Positions 1 to 5,385 of a stretch of 5,385 nucleotides of DNA are shown one piece after another. Position numbers and translations under genes: made by a program. The notes under the pieces were generated by a model. It was not told the origin of the DNA and did no database searches. It worked only from the letters and a program-made list of their open reading frames with translations. Numbering within the stretch: position 1 is the first letter of the stretch; each line of letters opens with the position of its first letter. The DNA is from Cytophagaceae bacterium (lineage in GTDB: Bacteria; Bacteroidota; Bacteroidia; Cytophagales; Spirosomataceae), in NCBI GenBank assembly GCA_947461155.1, contig CANHKE010000120.1, positions 1 through 5,385 of the forward strand, in the 5' to 3' direction.

Positions 1-798
1 CAAGCAAACGAATTAACGTTGGTGCTCACCAAACCCCCAACATCCGATACGCTCGCCTATACACCTTCCTTTTACAACCATCCCAAAGGCTACCAAATCG
101 CCGCGCCACTACTGACCAACCAAAATGGCATGCGCGCATATGCCTTTGATAATTTCCCCATCGAACCGTATGACAACTATTTTGATGATGATTTAGATGG
201 GTATGTCAATGCAAAGGACAAATGCTTAAACACCAGTCCAAACAACCCCGTCGATGAGAATGGTTGCGCCTCCGACCAGCGTGACAGCGATGGAGATGGC
301 ATGGTCGACAAAATAGATGATTGCCCATTTGAAAAACAATTACCCATGCCGCGTATTACGATGCTCAATGAAAATACGCTAAGCACCTCGGTTGCAGGTT
401 TTTACCAATGGTACAAAGACGGAGGGAAGTTGGCAGGTGAAACGAACCAACAAATCACAGTGCTGGAATCTGGAAAATATACCGTTGAAATCAAGAGCGC
501 AGCAGGTTGTTTTGTACCGCGATCAACCGAAAAAATAGTCCTGATATTGGGAACTGAAATCCAAGAATCCACCATCAAAATCTTCCCAAATCCGGCACAT
601 GACTATATTCATGTGCAATTTGACGCGATAAAATATCCGCGTCTGCGCGCGCAACTGGTAGACCTACAAGGAAAAATATGGTGGGATAAAGCGGATGTAC
701 AATCGAACGAGCGGATACCTACCGGTTATTTGAATATCGGAACCTATTTCTTGAAATTCGAAAATGGACTAAAATCGATCAAGGTTCAAAAGCAGTAA
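1..798 (+). CDS. T9SS-secreted protein with TSP3-like repeats, 5' end missing
   Basis: The frame is open from base 1 to the TAA at 796-798, so the start lies outside the window; a TTG at 19 is probably just an internal Leu codon. The last 265 residues are visible. Bases about 169-333 encode an Asp/Asn/Cys-rich stretch (DDDLDGYVNAKDKC, DSDGDGMVDKIDDC) typical of thrombospondin type 3 calcium-binding repeats, which often precede a cell-surface or secretion module. Bases about 349-540 look Ig/PKD-like (FYQWYKDG, then GKYTVEIKSAAGC). From about 556, IKIFPNPAHDYIHV followed by LVDLQGK and GTYFLKFENG matches the type A sorting domain of T9SS cargo, which is normally cleaved when the protein is exported or anchored outside the cell. 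The enzymatic or binding domain, if any, lies upstream and is not visible, so the specific function is unknown. It ends 3 nt from the convergent response regulator. Confidence 0.9.
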   Translation, partial: QANELTLVLTKPPTSDTLAYTPSFYNHPKGYQIAAPLLTNQNGMRAYAFDNFPIEPYDNYFDDDLDGYVNAKDKCLNTSPNNPVDENGCASDQRDSDGDGMVDKIDDCPFEKQLPMPRITMLNENTLSTSVAGFYQWYKDGGKLAGETNQQITVLESGKYTVEIKSAAGCFVPRSTEKIVLILGTEIQESTIKIFPNPAHDYIHVQFDAIKYPRLRAQLVDLQGKIWWDKADVQSNERIPTGYLNIGTYFLKFENGLKSIKVQKQ

Positions 799-801
799 CG
801 G

Positions 802-1380
802 CTATCTGTTTTTTAACGCCCAGGAAAGCAAACTATTATTTTCATTCGAAAGACCCAGCTTTTTCGAAATATGATACCGGTGGTTTTTGACGGTTTTTTC
901 AGAAATAAAAAGCAATTCAGCAATCTCCTTCGTTTTCTTTTGAGCCGCAATCAATTCCAAAATACGCTTTTCAGCTGGCGTAAAATCATAGCCCTCCCCA
1001 GACTTTTTATCGATGGAATTAAAGGCCATTTCCACCGAAATCCGAATTTGGCTTTCATTCCAAGGCTTGACTAAATAATTGATGGGACTTATTTGTTTCG
1101 TTTGACCTAAATAGCTCCGATCCACCGATGCCGTCAGAAAAATAATTTCCAATGTGGGCATATTTTTTTTAGCGGCTAACGCGAAATCAATACCCGACTT
1201 TTCTCCGCCCAAATCAATATCGCAAACAGCTAATTGGGGAGCAAAATACCGACAAATAGCTATCGCATCCACATAATTATGCGCGATTTGAACCTCATAA
1301 CCGCTGGAGACTAAAATATCAGATAGATCTGTGGCAACAATCACCTCATCTTCCAAGACCAGAATTCGATAGCGTCCCAT
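802..1380 (-). CDS. Response regulator, REC plus LuxR-type HTH (NarL/FixJ-like)
   Basis: The 192-residue product is probably a cytoplasmic two-component transcription regulator. Residues about 4-120 form a receiver domain: acidic cluster E10-D11-E12, phospho-acceptor D54 in AVCDIDLGG, T83 in IIFLTAS, and K105-P106 in YLVKPW. Residues about 131-190 form a GerE/LuxR-type DNA-binding domain (FTPAEKRILELIA, KEIAELLFISEKTVKNHRYH). All phosphorelay residues are intact, so it should be switchable by a histidine kinase, but no kinase gene lies in the window; the partner is elsewhere or beyond the amylase. The ATG at 1378-1380 gives the usual N-terminus just before beta-1 of REC. An in-frame TAA sits immediately upstream (1381-1383) and the next Met is residue 74, so the start is well constrained. 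There is no Shine-Dalgarno; instead a 45-bp palindrome directly abuts the ATG. The target genes cannot be inferred. Confidence 0.93.
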   Translation of the reverse strand: MGRYRILVLEDEVIVATDLSDILVSSGYEVQIAHNYVDAIAICRYFAPQLAVCDIDLGGEKSGIDFALAAKKNMPTLEIIFLTASVDRSYLGQTKQISPINYLVKPWNESQIRISVEMAFNSIDKKSGEGYDFTPAEKRILELIAAQKKTKEIAELLFISEKTVKNHRYHISKKLGLSNENNSLLSWALKNR

Positions 1381-1425
1381 TTACATATAGTTACATTTTA
1401 TCCGATAAAATTCATCTATATGTAA
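1381..1425. repeat. 45-bp nested near-perfect palindrome at the regulator start codon
   Basis: The sequence is symmetric about C1403. The outer arms TTACATATAG (1381-1390) and CTATATGTAA (1416-1425) are exact reverse complements, and so are the inner arms ATTTTATC (1395-1402) and GATAAAAT (1404-1411). Only three of 22 arm positions fail to match (1391/1415, 1393/1413, 1394/1412). In RNA of the regulator strand, 1413/1393 becomes a G-U wobble, so the hairpin is slightly better in that orientation than in the opposite one. The stem is AU-rich and its 3' base touches the AUG of the response regulator. It could be a protein operator (perhaps autoregulation), an RNA hairpin gating translation, or a cruciform-forming site. 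It lacks the GC-rich stem and U-run of an intrinsic terminator. Confidence 0.85.
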
Positions 1426-1563
1426 GGCATTCAGTCGAATGCCCGTGAACGAGGTCTGCTTTAATTTTTGGGGATTGTACGCGACGTCTGCAACCTGCCT
1501 CAGGACAGTTGCACGTGACACAAATAGCATCACAATAAAACCGGAAACGATTTTACGACACAT
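1381..1563 (-). CDS. Doubtful 60-codon ORF upstream of the response regulator
   Basis: This ORF runs from ATG at 1561-1563 to TAA at 1381-1383, directly followed by the ATG of the response regulator in the same frame. The product would have a short basic and hydrophobic N-terminus (MCRKIVSGFIVMLFV), loosely signal-peptide or membrane-like, and then an unremarkable tail. I recognise no family. Against it: its 3' third is built from two inverted repeats (1381-1425 and 1426-1443), its middle is another hairpin, and no ribosome-binding site is visible. For it: the 183-nt open frame ends exactly at the next gene, an arrangement that could couple translation. It is more likely a non-coding leader that happens to be open; a leader peptide is the alternative. 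Confidence 0.2.
   Translation of the reverse strand: MCRKIVSGFIVMLFVSRATVLRQVADVAYNPQKLKQTSFTGIRLNALHIDEFYRIKCNYM
1426..1443 (-). promoter_or_regulatory. Perfect 7-bp hairpin abutting the 45-bp palindrome
   Basis: GGCATTC (1426-1432) and GAATGCC (1437-1443) are exact reverse complements around a 4-nt spacer. The hairpin begins at the base next to the end of the 45-bp palindrome, so the two would stack in a transcript of the response regulator. No U-run follows on either strand, so it is a poor intrinsic terminator. The function is unknown; a role in the leader of the regulator mRNA is inference. Confidence 0.55.
1484..1516 (-). promoter_or_regulatory. Third inverted repeat in the regulator leader
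   Basis: TGCAAC (1489-1494) and GTTGCA (1508-1513) are exact reverse complements. The stem extends outward by ACG (1484-1486) with CGT (1514-1516) across a 2-nt bulge. It extends inward by about four pairs with one bulge and one G-U in the regulator-strand RNA, leaving a 4-nt loop. It lies about 100 nt before the response regulator start and may belong to the same structured leader as the two downstream dyads. It could also be chance. Confidence 0.4.
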
Positions 1564-1612
1564 ATTTACGTATTTTAGAACTAGTCCCTGAAGGGCTTTA
1601 AATTGTAGGCAC

Positions 1613-3448
1613 TTAATTTACTTCCAATATCGTCGCCGATTTCCCAGCCACAGTCAATTGCTTACCTAATGCAAATGATTTGTCGGCCAAGATATCCTTC
1701 ACAGCAACTCCCGGTTGAACCATCTCAGCATACCGCGCAACATCCAACACCTTTTCTTGTGCATTTTTATTCAAGATAACCATTACTTTACCTTTATTGG
1801 TATATCTAAAATACACATAAACGCCATTTTCAGGCCCAAAATGCAACAATTTACCATCATGAATTACCGCATTGTTTTTTCGCCAATTCAATAATTTTTT
1901 GAAATAATCCTGCGTCGATTTCTCATCGGCCGTAAACCCGCGTTGCGTCACTGCATCTTTCGCATCACCTGCCCATCCCCCATAAAAATCCCCACGAATC
2001 TCGCCATGTTCATTGCTGTTTGGATTCGCCATCAAGTTTTCTGTTCCATAAAAAATCTGTGGAATACCGCGTGTGGTCAATAAAAATGCGATGCCCATTC
2101 GGAAGATCGCTTGATCGTGTTTGACTTGCGTATAAAAACGAGACATGTCGTGGTTATCGCCAAAAACCACCAGATTATCTGGATTAGCATACACCAAATC
2201 ATTCGATAAGACGCTGTAAATCTTATTCAAACCTTTACCCCAATCTTGGTCATTTTCATTCATCGCGTCCGTCAGCGCATTCTGTAATGGAAAATCCATC
2301 AAAGCCGGCAGGGAAGATTTGAACCCATCGCGATTTACTTTTCCTCTTTGCCAATACGAAGTGATGATTGGATTGGATGACCATTCTTCGCCAACCAAAT
2401 TAAAGTTTGGATATTCAGCTAACACAGCGTCCGACCAGCGCGCGGCAAAGTGCTTTTCCGAATATGGATAAGTATCTATTCGAATGCCACCTAAACCCGC
2501 ATATTCAATCCACCAAATCGTATTTTGAATTAAATACGTGGCCATAAACGGATTATTTTGATTCAAATCAGGCATCGCGGGAACAAACCAACCTTCCGTT
2601 TGCATTTTGGCATCATACTTCGAAACATGGGGATCCTGCACAGTTTCTCTCCGGTGCGTCGTGGACACAAAACGTCCATCAAAATTAATCCAATCCTTAA
2701 ATGGAAAATCCTTCATCCACCAATGCCCATCCCCACAGTGATTTAAAATCACATCCATGATGATTTTAATGCCTTTTTCCCCCGCTTTCTTGGCTAAATT
2801 CTTGTAATCTGCGTTTGTTCCAAAACGCGGATCGATCTCATAATGATTCGTAATCGCATACCCATGATAACTTTCCTTCGCTTGGTCATTCGCCTGAACA
2901 GGCATATTCCAAATCGCTGTAAAACCCATGTCATGGATATAATCCAAGCGATCCGTAATGCCTTTTATATCGCCGCCATGCCGACCGTACATCTCGCTGC
3001 GCGCTGGATTCGGCTCGCGAAATCCGGGAGCTGCATCATTCGACGGGTCGCCGTTGGCAAACCGATCCGGCGTAATGAGGTAAATCGCATCTTTTGTCGT
3101 GTACGAAGGTCGATTGGCTGCATTTTTTTCGCGAACTTGAAGGGAATATTCAATATGATGAATCACCTTATTCCCTTTGATAATATCCATGGGATACGTT
3201 CCTGCCTGAGCATTTTGCGCAATTTCGCAGTCAATAAATAGGTAGTTCGGACTATCCGCTTGGTTCACTTTGACAATCTTCAAACCCGACTTTTTAGCAA
3301 TCACATCGCTCCCCTTCAAATCCTTCCCGTGGACCATCAGTTGCAAATGGGTATTTTTCATACCAACCCACCAATTAAGCGGTTCGATACGCAAATCTTG
3401 CGCGTGTACAGTAATCGATACGAGTAGGAATATTAAAAGTTTCTTCAT
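1613..3448 (-). CDS. Secreted GH13 alpha-amylase, neopullulanase/cyclomaltodextrinase type (SusA-like)
   Basis: The 611-residue enzyme should hydrolyse alpha-1,4 (and perhaps alpha-1,6) bonds in maltodextrins, cyclodextrins or pullulan. Residues 1-16 are a signal peptide (MKKLLIFLLVSITVHA, then Q) without a lipobox Cys, so a periplasmic location is likely, as for SusA of Bacteroides. Residues about 18-108 match the cyclomaltodextrinase N-terminal domain (RIEPLNWWVGM). The (beta/alpha)8 barrel follows, with DVILNH (D232-H237), nucleophile D325 in GIRIDTYPY, acid/base E354 in LVGEEW, and D434 in FGDNHD. NGDPSND near residue 132 is a likely calcium site and MPDLNQNNP near 292 is typical of neopullulanases. 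A beta-rich C-terminal domain ends the protein. A longer frame reaches 3553, but its 35 extra codons run through the promoter region and would bury the signal peptide, so the Met at 3448 was chosen. No susC/susD genes are visible. The exact substrate is uncertain. Confidence 0.93.
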   Translation of the reverse strand: MKKLLIFLLVSITVHAQDLRIEPLNWWVGMKNTHLQLMVHGKDLKGSDVIAKKSGLKIVKVNQADSPNYLFIDCEIAQNAQAGTYPMDIIKGNKVIHHIEYSLQVREKNAANRPSYTTKDAIYLITPDRFANGDPSNDAAPGFREPNPARSEMYGRHGGDIKGITDRLDYIHDMGFTAIWNMPVQANDQAKESYHGYAITNHYEIDPRFGTNADYKNLAKKAGEKGIKIIMDVILNHCGDGHWWMKDFPFKDWINFDGRFVSTTHRRETVQDPHVSKYDAKMQTEGWFVPAMPDLNQNNPFMATYLIQNTIWWIEYAGLGGIRIDTYPYSEKHFAARWSDAVLAEYPNFNLVGEEWSSNPIITSYWQRGKVNRDGFKSSLPALMDFPLQNALTDAMNENDQDWGKGLNKIYSVLSNDLVYANPDNLVVFGDNHDMSRFYTQVKHDQAIFRMGIAFLLTTRGIPQIFYGTENLMANPNSNEHGEIRGDFYGGWAGDAKDAVTQRGFTADEKSTQDYFKKLLNWRKNNAVIHDGKLLHFGPENGVYVYFRYTNKGKVMVILNKNAQEKVLDVARYAEMVQPGVAVKDILADKSFALGKQLTVAGKSATILEVN

Positions 3449-3504
3449 GAATATAGCGTGTTTTCTATGGGTTTTTGGGATTAGGACGTAATAAACCCAA
3501 TGGG

Positions 3505-3550
3505 CAAAAATAGCAAAAATAGGGGGCAAAAGTGTACTATTCCACTCAAA
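3505..3550 (-). promoter_or_regulatory. Candidate amylase promoter with tandem TATTTTTG boxes
   Basis: Read on the minus strand, two copies of TATTTTTG (3521-3514 and 3512-3505), one base apart, each match the Bacteroidota -7 consensus TAnnTTTG exactly. Possible -33 elements are TTTG at 3550-3547 (25-nt spacer to the first box) or TTTTG at 3531-3527 (14-nt spacer to the second); neither has the usual spacing of about 19-21 nt. Initiation here would give a leader of about 50 nt before the amylase ATG at 3448. Confidence 0.4.
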
Positions 3551-3560
3551 CATGCGAAAA

Positions 3561-3582
3561 TTATCAGTTTACTGATATTTAA
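3561..3582. promoter_or_regulatory. Motif copy 1: TTATCAG-N6-GATATTTAA, containing a 16-bp dyad
   Basis: TATCAGT (3562-3568) and ACTGATA (3571-3577) are exact reverse complements with a 2-nt centre, a typical operator geometry. The flanks TTATCAG and GATATTTAA recur at 3647-3664. The site lies just upstream of the candidate -33 element of the amylase promoter and upstream of the glmS promoter, so a regulator bound here could act on either gene. Which regulator binds is unknown. Confidence 0.4.
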
Positions 3583-3590
3583 ACGCGTTT
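3581..3590. promoter_or_regulatory. CGCG-centred 10-bp palindrome AAACGCGTTT
   Basis: This is a perfect 10-bp palindrome with a central CG step, resembling LacI-family operators that often control maltodextrin genes. It overlaps the end of motif copy 1 between the two divergent promoters. A palindrome of this length is expected by chance a few times in a window this size, so the call rests mostly on position. Confidence 0.2.
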
Positions 3591-3642
3591 TTTGCATAAG
3601 TTGCCCGTTGCCTAAATGCCTCGTGCCGATGGTTACCCCACC

Positions 3643-3673
3643 TTGCTTATCAGCCGATATTTAAGGATATTTG
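3643..3673 (+). promoter_or_regulatory. Candidate glmS promoter (TTG-N20-GATATTTG)
   Basis: TTG at 3643-3645 and GATATTTG at 3666-3673 are separated by 20 nt, which fits the Bacteroidota housekeeping promoter (TTG at -33, TAnnTTTG at -7), with one mismatch in the conserved -7 positions. Transcription would start near 3680 and give a leader of about 26 nt before the glmS ATG. That is far too short for a glmS ribozyme. Confidence 0.5.
3647..3664. promoter_or_regulatory. Motif copy 2: TTATCAG-N2-GATATTTAA
   Basis: The two half-elements of the 3561-3582 motif recur here exactly, but with a 2-nt rather than a 6-nt spacer. This copy fills the spacer of the candidate glmS promoter between its -33 and -7 elements, where a bound protein would be expected to repress. 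GATATTT occurs again 10 bp further on as part of the -7 element. The functional meaning is inferred. Confidence 0.35.
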
Positions 3674-3705
3674 CAGGTAATTACAGCCCTAAAAACGTAT
3701 AAATT

Positions 3706-5385
3706 ATGTGTGGAATCGTCGCCTATATCGGTACTCAAGCCGCTTATCCCATTATCCTGAAAGGTTTAAAACGTTTGGAATACCGCGGATACGACAGTGC
3801 CGGAATTGCTTTATATGGCGATCAAATCACGAGTTTTAAACGCAAAGGGCGCGTAGCTGAATTGGAAGCTTGGACAGATTCCATTACGCAAACGGCAACC
3901 GTAGGTATTGGCCATACACGCTGGGCAACCCACGGAGAACCATCCGATGCAAACGCGCATCCACACCATTCGAATTCAGGAAAATTGACCTTGGTCCATA
4001 ATGGCATCATCGAAAATTACGCCTCCCTAAAACAAGAATTAATCCAAAAAGGATACACCTTCCAAAGTGAAACGGATACAGAAGTACTCGTTAATTTCAT
4101 CGAAGAAATCCAAAAAAATAATCAATCGACATTGGAAGAAGCGATGCGAATCGCACTCAAACGCGTTGTGGGAGCCTACGTGATTATCGTCATGGAAGCA
4201 GGTTTCCCCAACCGCCTCATCGCAGCCCGCAAAGGTAGCCCCTTAGTGATCGGCGTAGGTGAAGGCGAACATTTTTTGGCGTCCGATGCATCACCGATTA
4301 TTGAGTATACGAAAAAAGTTATTTACGTCAACGACTACGAGTTGGCCATCATTTCCCCAGATGAAATCATCTTGAAAAACCTGGGTAATGAGCCGATTAC
4401 CCCATACATTCAGCAACTTGACATGGAATTAGCCCAAATTGAAAAAGGGGGTTATGACCATTTTATGTTGAAGGAAATCTTTGACCAACCAGCCAGCTTG
4501 ACGGATTGCTTGCGCGGCCGTTTGGACAGCGAAAAAATGACCCTGACTTTGGCAGGCGTAGAACAACATTTATCAGTATTCGCCCAAGCCAAACGCATCG
4601 TCATCGTTGCCTGTGGAACCAGCTGGCACGCCGGCCTTGTCGCCGAATACATGATCGAAACGCTTTGTCGGATCCCCGTCGAAGTGGAATACGCATCTGA
4701 ATTCCGTTACCGAAATCCGGTCATCGGACCTGGCGACATCATTTTAGCCATCTCACAAAGCGGGGAAACAGCAGACACGCTGGTGGCTATTGAGCGTGCC
4801 AAAGAACAAGGTGCCTTCATTTTCGGCGTAGTTAATGCCGTGGGTTCATCCATTGCGCGTTTATCACATGCGGGTGCTTACACCCACGCCGGTCCGGAGA
4901 TTGGTGTTGCGTCGACCAAAGCATTTACGGCCCAATTAACCGTTCTCGCGATGATGGCCATGAAAATAGGCAAGGCCAAAGGCACCTTGGCCGAAGCTGA
5001 ATACGACCGATTATTAGGCGAATTGGCCTTGATTCCAGAAAAAGTAAAGACCACGTTGGCCACACACGAAGCCATTAAAGAAGTAGCCAAACACTACGCA
5101 GATGCCCGCGATTTCTTGTTCTTGGGTCGTGGATATAACTTCCCAGTGGCCTTAGAAGGCGCCTTGAAACTCAAAGAAATTTCATACATCCACGCGGAAG
5201 GATATCCGGCTGCGGAGATGAAACATGGCCCTATCGCCTTGGTAGACGAACATTTACCCGTCTTATTCATCGCTACCAAAGATGCCTATTACGAAAAAAT
5301 CGTATCCAATATCCAAGAAATCAAAGCCCGGAAAGGCAAAGTAATCGCAGTTATTTCGGAGGGAGACACGCTCATTCGCAGCATG
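3706..5385 (+). CDS. glmS: Glutamine--fructose-6-phosphate aminotransferase (isomerizing), 3' end missing
   Basis: GlmS makes glucosamine-6-phosphate from fructose-6-phosphate and glutamine, the first committed step to UDP-GlcNAc for peptidoglycan and LPS. The frame runs 560 codons from ATG at 3706 to the window edge without a stop; the family is about 610 residues, so roughly the last 50 are outside. The start gives MCGIVAYIG, with Cys2 becoming the N-terminal nucleophile after Met removal. The class II glutaminase domain shows YRGYDSAG, GHTRWATHG (R72), HNGIIENY (N99) and SETDTEV (D124). The first SIS domain shows VACGTSWHAG (C303) and ISQSGETADT (S350). GPEIGVASTKAF follows, and the second SIS domain carries EGALKLKEISYIHAEGY and KHGPIAL (H507). 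The C-terminal lysine region that closes the sugar site is not visible. No Shine-Dalgarno precedes the ATG. All visible key residues are intact. Confidence 0.98.
   Translation, partial: MCGIVAYIGTQAAYPIILKGLKRLEYRGYDSAGIALYGDQITSFKRKGRVAELEAWTDSITQTATVGIGHTRWATHGEPSDANAHPHHSNSGKLTLVHNGIIENYASLKQELIQKGYTFQSETDTEVLVNFIEEIQKNNQSTLEEAMRIALKRVVGAYVIIVMEAGFPNRLIAARKGSPLVIGVGEGEHFLASDASPIIEYTKKVIYVNDYELAIISPDEIILKNLGNEPITPYIQQLDMELAQIEKGGYDHFMLKEIFDQPASLTDCLRGRLDSEKMTLTLAGVEQHLSVFAQAKRIVIVACGTSWHAGLVAEYMIETLCRIPVEVEYASEFRYRNPVIGPGDIILAISQSGETADTLVAIERAKEQGAFIFGVVNAVGSSIARLSHAGAYTHAGPEIGVASTKAFTAQLTVLAMMAMKIGKAKGTLAEAEYDRLLGELALIPEKVKTTLATHEAIKEVAKHYADARDFLFLGRGYNFPVALEGALKLKEISYIHAEGYPAAEMKHGPIALVDEHLPVLFIATKDAYYEKIVSNIQEIKARKGKVIAVISEGDTLIRSM

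Noticed and set aside
788..814. Intrinsic terminator at the end of the T9SS protein gene
   Set aside because: The stem has only three plus four A/T-rich pairs with a bulge and a 10-nt loop. The T-run is present but the hairpin is not convincing.
1512..1517. CACGTG hexamer as a regulatory site
   Set aside because: A 6-bp palindrome is expected by chance in any window this size, and nothing in its position supports a role.
1581..1600. Intrinsic terminator after the amylase (CCCT/AGGG inverted repeat)
   Set aside because: The stem is only four to six pairs with a bulge and a very tight loop, and no U-run follows on the minus strand. It is too weak to call.
2843..3241. 132-codon plus-strand ORF antisense to the amylase
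   Set aside because: It lies wholly inside the amylase barrel coding region and its translation resembles no known family. It is best explained as a shadow frame; the same applies to the smaller ORFs opposite the regulator and glmS.
3449..3553. N-terminal extension of the amylase to an upstream ATG at 3553
   Set aside because: The extra 35 codons cover the candidate -7 boxes and would place a classical signal peptide in the middle of the protein. The Met at 3448 starts exactly at the signal peptide.
3553..3705. glmS ribozyme or other riboswitch in the glmS leader
   Set aside because: The likely transcript leader is only about 26 nt, and the whole gap shows none of the paired structure expected. 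The glmS ribozyme is known mainly from Firmicutes.
1..5385. CRISPR array, insertion sequence, tRNA/rRNA or attachment site
   Set aside because: No spaced repeat array, transposase gene, paired terminal repeats or RNA gene fold was seen on either strand.

Overview
The window most likely comes from a bacterium of the phylum Bacteroidota. Three things point there: a C-terminal type A sorting domain of the type IX secretion system (T9SS, found only in this phylum and close relatives), TAnnTTTG-like -7 promoter boxes, and no Shine-Dalgarno sequence before any start codon. The class cannot be fixed from this sequence; Cytophagia or Sphingobacteriia would fit.

Layout. Bases 1-798 (+) are the 3' part of a secreted protein with thrombospondin type 3-like calcium-binding repeats, an Ig/PKD-like segment and a T9SS sorting domain. 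It converges, with a 3-nt gap, on a minus-strand response regulator (802-1380; REC plus LuxR-type HTH) that has no kinase beside it. Upstream of the regulator, 1381-1612 holds a 45-bp near-perfect palindrome touching the start codon, two more hairpins, and a doubtful 60-codon ORF in the regulator's own frame. Next on the same strand is a GH13 neopullulanase/cyclomaltodextrinase-type alpha-amylase with a signal peptide (1613-3448). It is divergent from glmS (3706 to the right edge, 3' end missing). The 257-bp divergent region holds a promoter candidate for each gene, a duplicated TTATCAG...GATATTTAA motif and a CGCG-centred palindrome.

How the parts may connect. The amylase should cut maltodextrins in the periplasm. 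GlmS converts fructose-6-phosphate and glutamine into glucosamine-6-phosphate for cell-wall and LPS amino sugars. Shared regulation through the divergent region is possible but is inference. The regulator could be transcribed from the amylase promoter, because no clear promoter was found in the gap before it. No complete new multi-gene system is visible. The least explained part is the palindrome and hairpin leader at 1381-1516.
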